From positions 62,001 to 126,000 of the forward strand of contig CALSFV010000266.1 in assembly GCA_943737045.1 (NCBI GenBank): a stretch of 64,000 bases of DNA, in the 5' to 3' direction. The notes under the pieces were generated by a model. That model had not been told where the DNA came from, made no database searches, and saw nothing but the letters and a program-made list of their open reading frames with translations. This DNA is from Parapristionchus giblindavisi. Its lineage: Eukaryota > Nematoda > Chromadorea > Rhabditida > Diplogasteridae. A program made the translations under genes and the position numbers. Shown here piece after piece: positions 28,316 to 41,300 of this stretch (position 1 is the stretch's first letter; each line of letters starts with the position of its first letter).

Positions 28316-28625
28316 CCCTCTCCCTATTCCCCTCTCCCTATCTCTCTCTTTCCTCCTCTCCTCTCCGACTCCCTATTCTTCTCTCCCTCTCCTCTCCCTC
28401 TCCCTATGTGCTCCCCCTCCCTCCCCCTCTCTATCCTCATCTCCTCTACCTCTCCCTCTCCCTATTCTCCTCCCCTCTCCCTCTTCCTATCCTCCTCTCC
28501 TCCTTCTCCTTATTCTCCTCTCCATTCTCCTCTTCTCTCCCTCTCCCTATCCTCCTGTCCCCTCCTTCATGCCCCCCCCCCCCCCCCTCTGCGTATCCTC
28601 CTCTCTCATCCCGTCTCTGTCCCTC
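28316..28625. repeat. Pyrimidine tract (CTCCCTCTCC type), right arm
   Basis: Inverted counterpart of 25500-25800; poly-C run at 28571-28586. The homopolymer is several bases longer than in the left arm. Confidence 0.85.
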
Positions 28626-28765
28626 CTCTTCGAAATCGCTAAATAAAAGGCGCCCAATTGGGAGAAAAAAAGATTCTTTTACTTTTATTTGGCTTGAGAG
28701 AATACGATTTATGCATGCTCTCTAAAGAATGAGCTAAAACCGAAAAATCAGATTTTCCCAAAATT

Positions 28766-29470
28766 TTTTTTTTTATTTAGGCTTATTTAGGCTTAAATTT
28801 AGGTATATTTAGGGTTAAATTTAGGCTTATTTAGGCTTAAATTTTGGTTTATTTAGGCTTATTTAGGCTTAAATTTAGGCTTATTTAGGCTTATTTAGGC
28901 TTAAATTTAGGCTTAAATTTAGGCTTATTTAGGCTTAAATTTAGGCTTATTTAGGCTTATTTAGGCTTAAATTTAGGCTTAAATTTAGGCTTATTTAGGC
29001 TTAAATTTAGGCTTATTTAGGCTTAAATTTAGGCTTATTTAGGCTTATTTAGGCTTAAATTTATTCTTATTTAGGCTTATTTAGCTTTAAATTTAGGCTT
29101 ATTTAGGCTTAAATTTAGGCTTATTTAGGCTTATTTAGGCTTAAATTTAGGCTTATTTAGGCTTATATTTAGGCTTATTAAGGCTTATTTAGGCTTAAAT
29201 TTATTCTTATTTAGGCTTATTTAGGCTTAAATTTTGGTTTATTTAGGCTTAAATTTAGGCTTATTTAGGCTTATTTAGGCTTAAATTAAGGCTTATTTAG
29301 GCTTAAATTTAGGCTTATTTAGGCTTAAATTTAGGCTTATTTAGGCTTAAATTTAGGCTTATTTAGGCTTAAATTTAGGCTTATTTAGGCTTAAATTTAG
29401 GCTTATTTAGGCTTATTTAGACTTAAATTTAGGCTTATTAAGGCTTAAATTTAGGCTTATTTAGCCTAAA
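28766..29470. repeat. TTTAGGC satellite, right arm
   Basis: About 0.7 kb of TTTAGGCTTA and TTTAGGCTTAAA units, inverted relative to and half as long as the left-arm satellite. Confidence 0.9.
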
Positions 29471-31169
29471 TAGGCTATGGCAATAAAAGTTTTATAATTG
29501 TTACCAGTAGGAGTGTAGTACCCATGTCCCGGGGTTCATGGTTGAAGTGGAAAAATTTGTGATCAAATACTACTTGCCTTTATATCAATATCTTTCTTTT
29601 ACTTTCTTCTTTCTTTTACTTTTTACTTTTATCTTTCTGGATACCGTAACCCGTACTACCGTAATCAAAAGGGGATTTGCCGTGAATTTCACTATAATAT
29701 TGTAGGTACGGAAGCTAAATTACGGTAGTTCGAGTTACGGTATCCAGAAAAATAAAAGTTAACTCACTATTGATATAATGGCAACTAGTATTTGGTCTCA
29801 GGTCATCATGAATTTTTCCACTTCGGCCATTTTCAACCATGAACCCCGGATCATGGGTCGAATGAAAAAAATCAGTTCGCGATTCCTGACGGTTACGGTA
29901 GCACAATACCGTGCGCTCCTACTGATAAAAGGAAATTGACACGCGTTGGAAAAGAAAGGGTTCTTTGGAGAAACAAAAGTGGGGAACGTTACTTAAAACC
30001 TAAGTTAATAACTTAAGTTACTAAAGTTAATAAAGTTAACGTTACGTCTAGAACAACTTATAACTTTATACGAAGATGAACGGAAAAGTACAACAAAAAA
30101 TTGAAGACGAATTGAATTGTGAAAATGAGGCCATCTCTCATCAACAACTGTGATCTCGTTTGGATGAAATATACACCCACAGAAAAAACCCTTGTCTATA
30201 AGGGAATTACTCCCTAGAAAAGTCTCTCTACGGAATTCTTCCCTTACAGATAAGGTAATTCGTCCCTATGAGGGAATAATGAGGGAAGAATTTCGTAGAG
30301 AGACGTTACTAGGGAATTTTTTTCTCTGTGTACGGTGGTTGTGGTGGTGGTTGGTAGCGACCGATTCCTTAATATTCATAATATGTCAATGAAAGGGAAA
30401 AAGTGAGAATGATCTTTGCTCTTTAAGTGATCTTTCTTCTGTAATTCGTCAAGGTCTCGTCCTCCACTATTCACAGTCGAAGTTGTGTTCGATCGACTTG
30501 AAGGAACCAAGTCGCAGTTTGACCACGGGTCTTTAAAGAGAAATCTTTAAAAATAATGCATCGATCTTTAAAAAGAAATTCAAATTAACATGGCTTTATT
30601 GTATTCCATAATTGACAATAATGATATAATTTGTTAATCTAAATACATGATTACGATTATGTGATCTCATCTTCATATTTCTTTTTTTTTCCAGACCGGT
30701 CGGTTTCATGCACTTCTAATTATATTTGCATACCTTACAACCGCATTAATTACTAATCAAATAAAATTACGTTTTAATCGCTAATTAAGTTACATTATAA
30801 TTTGTTAGAACACGTCGATCGAACATACAATTTTCATATTTCATCCAATACCAGTCCAGTCCAGTACACACCAATCCATTTCGCAATAGAACCAACCATC
30901 CAGAGATCAAAGATCAACTAGTCCAATGATACACCCAAAGTACGCCCTAACACTGAGTCCATTACATTCCCAGACCACTGGTTAGCTTTAAAACACATTG
31001 ATGAAGACGAGTAAGAAATAAGAAGATTTCTCTATATGGTTAGTTGAATTATCGATAATTTTTATCTATCTAATTATGCGTTTTTGTTGTTTATTCATCA
31101 ACAATAATGTATATTGAAAATAAAATTAATATTTTTTAAATATATTTACCTCCTCCTCTGCTCGCGAAG

Positions 31170-31345
31170 CGGCGTCGTTGAGATGAGCTTTGAAAAAAAA
31201 AGATTAGTTAGTAATAAAAAAAAGACCCTTCCCTTTGTTTATGGCGCGGCGTCGTTGAGATGAGCTGTGAAAAAAAAGATTAGTTAGTAATAAAAAAAAG
31301 ACCCTTCCCCTTGTTTATGGCGCGGCGTCGTTGAGATGAGCTGTA
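31170..31345 (+). repeat. Three direct copies of a ~77-base unit
   Basis: CGGCGTCGTTGAGATGAGCT begins units at about 31170, 31247 and 31323, each followed by poly-A, TTAGTTAGTAATAAAAAAA and GACCCTTCCC. The third unit decays into the low-complexity tract. Confidence 0.8.
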
Positions 31346-31840
31346 AAAAAATTTAAAAAATTTAAAAAAAATAAAGAAAAAAATAAAAGTAATAAAAATG
31401 AGAAAAAATTTAAAAAGTAATAAAATAAAAAATAAAAATAAAAATAATAATAGTAATAAAAGTAATTTTTTAAAAAATTAAAAAGTAATAAAAAAGTAAT
31501 AAAAAATAAAATAGTAATGAAAATAAAAAAATAAAAATAAAAGTTAAAAAAAGTAATAAAAAAATAAAAAAAGTAATAAAAAATAAAATAGTAATAAAAT
31601 AAAAAATAAAAAAGTAATAAAAAAAAAAATAGTAATAAAAAAATAAATAAAAAAGTAATAAAAAATAAAAATAAAAGTAATAAAAAAGTAATCAAAAATA
31701 AATAAATAAAAAATAAAAAGTAATAAAAATAAATAATAAAAAAGTGATAAAAATAAAAAAAATTTAAAAAATTTAAAAATAAAAAAAATAAAAAGTAATA
31801 AAAATAAAATATGTAATAAAAAAAGTAATAAAGTAATAAA
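31346..31840. repeat. A-rich low-complexity tract (AAGTAATAAAAAT)
   Basis: About 500 bases almost lacking C, built of AGTAATAAAAA phrases, closed on the right by GACCCTTCCCTCTGCTCGCG, which also occurs before it near 31147. Phe/Leu-rich minus-strand frames are artefacts. Confidence 0.85.
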
Positions 31841-32039
31841 AAGACCCTTCCCTCTGCTCGCGGAGCGTGACGTCCTCTGAAAGCATTGAATATAAATAAT
31901 TGAGCTTATATTATAAAATATTAAAATATATTATTAATTAAGTTTGATGAGTTGATATGAATCTTCTTAAATCGTATATAACAAAGTCAGAGAAATTTAT
32001 TTATTACCTTAATCGATGTATTTCCAAGAAATCCAATTG

Positions 32040-32430
32040 TCTAGGAATGAAATGGAATCATTGTTAGGAACTGTACTTTGGGTTTTATCATTGGACTAGT
32101 TGATCTTTGATCTCTGGATGGTTGGATTATTGCACAATGGATTGGTGTGTACTGGACTGGACTGGTATTGGATTTTTTTCTCTTTTTTGTTATTAGGTTA
32201 TTTTTTCGATTCCATTCCTCATAGGGATAACCTCGCCTTTTTGATTACTATTTTTTCGAATTTTCGACATAAAACAAAGATTACGTTGTTGTTTGATACT
32301 ATTTTTCCCATCTCCATAATGATTGAATTGTAGTCCACCAATCCTCCCCACTACCGATCCAACCCAACCCAACCCCATAGGTGGGCGCGTGAAAACGAAT
32401 TATTTTTGCACACATCCTTGCTTTCCCTAG
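32040..32430 (+). repeat. Third, partial and internally deleted copy of the palindrome arm
   Basis: 32045-32170 matches the outer part of the left arm (GGACTAGTTGATCTTTGATC, GGATGGTTGG, GGACTGGACTGGTATTGG). 32290-32430 matches an inner part of the arm (CATCTCCATAATGATTGAAT, GGTGGGCGCGTGAAAACG). The 3.4 kb between these in the full arm is absent, so this is a short deletion derivative of the same family. Confidence 0.7.
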
Positions 32431-32984
32431 CCTGCAAAAAATGGCCAAATCTGCAAAAATATGGCCATGCGCATAGCCTTGCCTTACAATTTCCCGGTTT
32501 GCGCACAGCCTTTCCCCCAGCGTGCCCACTTATGCCCAACCCCCTCCTCCCACACTCTCCATTCACCGGCCGGCCGGTAATTTTGCTCACTTGCTGAAAG
32601 GCTTCTTGTCGTCTTTCCGCACAGTAACGGGCCCTGTTACTGTGAGGAAAGACGACAAAAAGTAAAGCTGATATTACGCTGTGCAAATTATTAAAAAACT
32701 GACCTACGGGAACTTACTGTGAAAACATTACACGAACAATCAAAATATCTTTTATTTAATAATATAACTTTTCTCATCGATGTGGCGAAATTCGAGCATC
32801 TGCAACAACAGCAATAATATAGAACTTGATCTAACCCACCGAACCGGGTTACGGTAGATTACTGTAGTGTTGCTGAGGCTGATCACATTGATACCCATCT
32901 CATGTTTCTATGACCCTACTAACCGAGTTATGCCCCGTTGCCGAAATGTCGGTTTTCGAAATGCGGTTGCTGAAATGTCACCCC
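32431..32984. other. Intergenic DNA, no gene seen
   Basis: Contains a small hairpin around GTCGTCTTTCCGCACAGTAACGGGCC / GTTACTGTGAGGAAAGACGAC (32605-32660) and the CCGTTGCCGAAATGTCGG motif discussed under 51300. Confidence 0.4.
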
Positions 32985-33433
32985 CCCCCTCCCAAAACGT
33001 CCGTGTTCCAAAACGTCAGTTCCAAAACGTCCCGTTCCAAAACGGCCGTGTTCCAAAACGTCCCGTTCCAAAACGGCCGTGTTCCAAAACGTCAGTTCCA
33101 AAACGTCCCGTTCCAAAACGGCCGTGTTCCAAAACGTCCGTGTTCCAAAACGTCAGTTCCAAAACGTCCCGTTCCAAAACGGCCGTGTTCCAAAACGTCC
33201 GTGTTCCAAAACGTCCCGTTCCAAAACGGCCGTGTTCCAAAACGTCCGTGTTCCAAAACGTCCCGTTCCAAAACGTCCCGTTCCAAAACGGCCGTGTTCC
33301 AAAACGTCCGTGTTCCAAAACGTCCCGTTCCAAAACGTCCCGTTCGAAAACGTCCGTGTTCCAAAACGTCCGTGTTCCAAAATGCCCCGTTCCAAAACGT
33401 CCCGTTCCAAAACGGCCGTTCCAAAATGTCGTA
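32985..33433 (+). repeat. CGTTCCAAAA minisatellite
   Basis: About 450 bases of TTCCAAAACGT spaced by CCG, CCGTG, GGCCGTG or CAG, on average one unit every 12-17 bases. It is preceded by poly-C (32981-32989). The Phe-Gln-Asn-Val and Phe-Trp-Asn frames on either strand are artefacts. Spacers vary in only a few ways, so it is not a CRISPR array. Confidence 0.9.
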
Positions 33434-34019
33434 CTGCCACCAGACCAACCCTATCGAGATATTGATTACTATAGCTGGATTATTTGTTGATTAAATGATT
33501 ACTTGTATAATTAGATGAGTAAATTGTTTCGTTTCTCTCTCGATTACATACGTGTGTATATTATTAATGTTATATTAGATGTGATCTTTTTCTAGATAAA
33601 GTAAAATGAAAGAAGGATCGTTATGGAGTAGATAATTCATACCTGCCCGCCATAGAGAGATTATATCTTTATTCTTGATTCAAATAAACAATCAACACAT
33701 TTGTGTACAAATACCAATAAGAATGAATAAGAAGAAACAAGGAACAATCAATAATGTAATCCTGCATCAGTGATGGCATATCAATATCCCACACCCTTCA
33801 AATGCGTGTGGGTACCTAGATTTTGGGTCAAAAAGGCGTGTTCGTAACCCGATTTTGAGATAAAAAACGCACGTGGGTACCCCAAAATCGGGAAAAATTA
33901 AAGAAAATCGTCAATTTATGGTCCAATCTTGAGGGTGGGTACCCATTAATGGCAGATTTTTGCGGGTGGGTCTATCCCATGGGATAACCAGAGATCATGT
34001 CTGTCCTGCATTAACTTGC
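33434..34019. other. Intergenic DNA, no gene seen
   Basis: AT-rich. A cluster of GTGGGTACC phrases with AAAATCGGG (33810-33975) forms loose direct and inverted repeats. Confidence 0.4.
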
Positions 34020-34175
34020 AACTTTTACAATGAATATGGAGATATCCATATTGCACATTTTATTGAATGATGAGACAATGTAATTGGAAAAGTGAATGAA
34101 TCAATATAAAGAGACAAGTCGATAAATTCAAAACTATTAATGATACATCAAATGAAGTGTAAATTATTCCAGTGC
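34020..34175 (-). pseudogene. Solo 3' end of a Penelope-like element
   Basis: Matches 18330-18475, the 3' flank of the PLE GIY-YIG gene (shared phrases GAATGATGAGACAAT, GAATCAATATAAAGAGACA and GAAGTGTAAATTATTCC). No coding part is attached, so it is either a severely 5'-truncated copy or the piece left beyond the palindrome. Confidence 0.6.
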
Positions 34176-35537
34176 AATTTCATAAATACAAGAACCATTT
34201 ACTTCGCATTGTAGGTAGGTGGCTAATTAGATCCCTCAAATAACGGTGCGCAAAGCGGCAATACGCATTATTTTATTTGTCGTAATTTGCCAACGTAAAA
34301 TAAAAAAGCGCCGATGTGGGTGGAAAAAGATTCTTTTACTTTTATTTGACTTGAGAAAGTATGACTTCCGCATTGCTACTCTTACGTTTTGTCAACATTT
34401 TTGCGATTCTTCTACTTTTATTTAACTTGAGAGAATACGATTTATGCATGCTCTCTTTAGAAAATACGAATTATAACGCGAATTTTGAGAGATTTGGAAC
34501 GCCTGCAGGGGTTGTTTATTTTTATTGAATCGCGGTTCCACCATGATTTAACATTGTGGAAAATGGATTTTTTGGCACTATCAGCAGCACATACATTGTT
34601 AGAAAAAAAAAGAAAAAAATAAATGTAATATATTGCGATATATAATAAATATTTTTTGGAGATCAACGATCAAAGATCATGGAGCGCTTCAGATGCGTCG
34701 TCTACCAGGCACATTCTCACTGTTAATAGAACTTTACCATGCGAGGGTATGCAAGAGTTATTAAATGTTCATAAATGTCCATCATTATTTAATATTTCCA
34801 TTTGAATTCAGTATAATTTATAGATAATAATAATAATTTATGCATTACAAGGATAACTTATAATGGCGAATATTTCATTTTCGATTCATTTACTCACTCA
34901 CTTTCTCATCCATCTCATTCACTCACCGGCTGTCGTAGAGTCTATTCGTCTAGATTCTATCTCAAGGTGAGTACGAAGTTTAGGACTTGAGAGCTTTCAG
35001 ATCTACGCCATAAGACCTTAACCTTAAAAGCTTAAGCCGATTCCCTAAAAATTTTGTCTTACGAATTTGCCTTAAGACACTTTTGCATTAAAACCTTAAC
35101 CTTAAGACCTTAACTTTAAAACCTTAAGCTTAATCCCATTCCGCGTTCACTACACTCATGCTGTCTTCATTCCACACACTATTTCTCTGCTCTCCCTAAA
35201 CGAGAGAGCATTGGACCGTCGCCTTACGTTCGTCTCCCGTAACGACGGAGAAGTTCACGTAATCTCTGCAGAATGTCAAATGCGTTTTAATCATATGTAA
35301 ATGAACAATATAGTTAGAGATATTGCACTTATTCCACAATTCCGTTCGAAATGTGCACTTCGCAATGTTTGCGGGGATGTTTCTGTTGTTACGGGGGAGA
35401 TATGCAAGGCAAATGCAACACCGCATTAGAGATGGCAGTAGTGAACGTGCTAGAACGAATGTCAATTGACGTATTAATTTTTTTCATTTTTAGCGCATTA
35501 TTTCATCCCGACCACTGTTCTCGATTCATCACTTCAT
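34176..35537. other. Upstream region of gene A
   Basis: AT-rich with dispersed repeats: the CGATTTATGCATGCTCTCTT phrase near 34440, CCTTAACCTTAA-type repeats at 35020-35130, and a short GAGAGAGCATTGGACCGTC segment near 35200 that resembles the MITE at 55585. No promoter motif can be named with confidence. Confidence 0.4.
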
Positions 35538-38036
<2,499 letters not shown>

Positions 38037-38383
38037 GTACTTTCTGATTCTCCTTTGTCGCGTGCACCTTCGGGGGCAGTAGGTCGGATGAGATGTGATG
38101 AAGGATAGCAGACTGGATGATAACTATTTGCATATGAGAGACGTATAACATATACACTGAATAAAGGGTCATGCGTCATGGCCTTTTAGAGGTGTAAAGC
38201 TATGCCTTTTGTCTCACTGTTTATATATATATTTATCACATGCTCACGCATGAACGATACAGTCAAAAAATTGTGAAGTAATAATTAATCAATATACTCT
38301 CAAGAACGGTAGATAAAGATTAAGATGATGGATGTTTATGGCGGGATCGATAAGCAGTCATCATTCAATCCATATATTTCCAG

Positions 38384-41300
38384 GAACCCCGAAATCCGCT
38401 ACGGTCTTGAAGGAGGAGCGCATTGCACGGCGAAAGGTACGGTAGCCTGAAAATGATTGAAAATGAAAAAAAAGAAAATTAAAAAAAAAGAAAACTGTGG
38501 GGAAGAAGAAAATGGTTAAGGATGATAGAAGAGGAAATATTGAATTCTATGAGGGTAAGATCAAAGATCAAACTACGATGTCGCAGAGAAATGACGATGC
38601 GGGAAGATCTACTGGAAATGCGAGTGGAAAGGATCGAGTGGACGACGATACACGGAGACCGACGAACGCCCAGGTACGGTACTATTATTGATTGGTCAGG
38701 GATGACGGTTGGTGATTGTCATCTGGTTGTTGATCACTTAAAACAATCAATCAATCAATATTTATCAGGCTCACACTGTGGTGTGCTGGGATATGGTTGT
38801 TAGCCATTGGGAGTAGGGCATATTCCACCATCCTTTTGATCACTTGCTATAGCAGAATTATTGATTGAATTGCAGGAAGGAGCGAAGGCGAAGAAGAGGT
38901 CGAGTGCTGGAGATCGATTCATTCGTGGAGACGGACATGGACGTTCAAAGAAGTTGAAGAAGGCGGTTGAGCCGGGTGCGTTGGGATGTTTATGATATGG
39001 GCGAGTAGGTCGGATGAGATCCGACGAATGAGAACAGACGGGATCGATATGTAATCATCATTCAATCGATATACTTCCAGGAACCCCGAAGGAAGCTAAG
39101 GTCATGAATCGCAGTGCACGGCGAAAGGTACGGTAGCCTGAAAATGAAAAAAACAAAAAAAATGGAAAAAAATGAAAATGAAAAAAAAGAAAACGGTGAG
39201 GAAGAAGAAGATGGTAAGATCAAACTACGATGTCTCAGAGAAATGATGGTGCGGGAAGATCTGATGAAAATGCGAGTAGAAAGCAAAAAAAAACATTTTC
39301 GAGAAAGTATCGAAAAATCGGAAAACGAAAAATGCACATCCCTGAAAGCGACCCACACAGAGAAATGTGTGTTTCTGGGAGCACACATTCGTGTCGCCCG
39401 TGTGCGCATTGAATCATCCGGTTTTTTTGCATGAACACACAAAATGAGTGCTCTTAAAAGCACACGCGGCGCGCTGAATTTAACACTCAAGTGGGTATTA
39501 AACACCCTCCCCCCCCCCCACCCTAGGGCAGCTCGAATAGTAATTGGAATCATGAATACATTGCACATACTTTATTTGATACTTATTAGCTCAAAAAATC
39601 AGAACACCTCAGGCTATAACATGCATGATAATTCACAGGATCACAGGCTATAACATGCATGATAATTCACAGGAAAAATAGAAAACGATGGGGGAAAATA
39701 ATTGATTGAAGAACTACGAAGCCTTTTTCAATATATCCACAAGTTGGATCCTGTAAACCGTCAAAGATTATGCGCAATAAGTAATGCAAATTACATACCT
39801 TGACTGAATCCAAATCATGATCAAATCGAAATAATAAATTAATGTGAATCATCTTCTTCAATTATATGTCCATATTATACATTCAATATGAATTCTACAA
39901 ATAGTGATAATGAATTCTATAACAGTGCAACGCACTTACCTTAATCGACGTGGAAGCAGTCATTCGTGCAGAGGGAGGTGTACGGTCGAAGGAGACGAAG
40001 GCTGTTGAGCCGGGTGCGTTGGGATGTTTATGCTATGGGCGAGTAGGTCGGATGAGATCCGACGAATGAGAACAGACCGGATCGATATGTAGTCATCATT
40101 CAATCTATATATTTCCAGGAAGCCCGAAGGAAGCTACGGTCTTGAAGCGCAGTGCACGGCGAAAGGTACGGTAGCCTGAAAATGATTGAAAAAAATAAAA
40201 ATGGAAAAAAATGGAAATGAAAAAAAGAAAACGGTGAGGAAGAAGAAGATGGTAAGGGATGATAGAAGAGGGAATATTGCATTCGATGAGGGCAATATCA
40301 AAGATCAAACTACGATGTCTCAGAGATCATGAGTTTTCCATTAAAGAAAATCTGAGTCGTAAATCAAATTACAGCTTTTCAATTTACAGCTCTTTCCATG
40401 TGTGCCGACGAAAGATCAGGTACGGTACTATTATACTATTATTATTATTATTGATTGTTCAGGGATGACGGTTGGTGATTGTCATCTGGTTGTTGATCAC
40501 TTGCTAAAGCATAATTATTGATTGAATTGCAGGAAGGAGCGAAGGCGAAGAAGAGGTCGAGTGCTGGAGATCGATTCATTCGTGGAGACGGACATGGACG
40601 TTCAAAGAAGTTGAAGAAGGCGGTTGAGCCGGGTGCGTTGGGATGTTTATGATATGGGCGAGTAGGTCGGATGAGATCCGACGAATGAGAACAGACGGGA
40701 TCGATATGTAATCATCATTCAATCGATATACTTCCAGGAACCCCGAAGGAAGCTAAGGTCATGAATCGCAGTGCACGGCGAAAGGTACGGTAGCCTGAAA
40801 ATGAAAAAAACAAAAAAAATGGAAAAAAATGAAAATGAAAAAAAAAGAAAACGGTGAGGAAGAAGAAGATGGTAAGATCAAACTACGATGTCTCAGAGAA
40901 ATGATGGTGCGGGAAGATCTGATGAAAATGCGAGTAGAAAGCAAAAAAAAAACATTTTCGAGAAAGTATCGAAAAATCGGAAAACGAAAAATGCACATCC
41001 CTGAAAGCGACCCACACAGAGAAATGTGTGTTTCTGGGAGCACACATTCGTGTCGCCCGTGTGCGCATTGAATCATCCGGTTTTTTGCATGAACACACAA
41101 AATGAGTGCTCTTAAAAGCACACGCGGCGCGCTGAATTTAACACTCAAGTGGGTATTAAACACCCTCCCCCCCCCACCCTAGGGCAGCTCGAATAGTAAT
41201 TGGAATCATGAATACATTGCACATACTTTATTTGATACTTATTAGCTCAAAAAATCAGAACACCTCAGGCTATAACATGCATGATAATTCACAGGATCAC

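Larger units (their letters stand above)
22307..31052. repeat. 8.7-kb imperfect palindrome (foldback structure)
   Basis: The left arm (22307-26938) and right arm (27161-31052) are inverted copies around a 222-base spacer. The outer ends match exactly from ATAATTCAAC on the left to GTTGAATTAT on the right. Both arms carry the same ordered items: a MITE hairpin, a second hairpin, a TAAGCC satellite, a purine tract and a unique core. The satellite is about twice as long on the left, and scattered substitutions separate the arms, so it is an old structure and not a simple assembly reflection. No transposase or obvious target duplication is seen. Confidence 0.9.

Noticed and set aside
25385..28725. 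Pro/Ser/Leu-rich proteins in the purine tracts
   Set aside because: Product of CTCCCT repeats; length differs between palindrome arms and there are no domains.
22307..31052. Palindrome as a pure sequencing artefact (missed hairpin adapter)
   Set aside because: Arms differ in satellite length, in deletions and in scattered bases, and a third diverged copy exists at 32040-32430.
32985..33433. CRISPR-like array
   Set aside because: Repeats are 10-12 bases with only three or four kinds of 3-5-base spacer, and the genome is eukaryotic.
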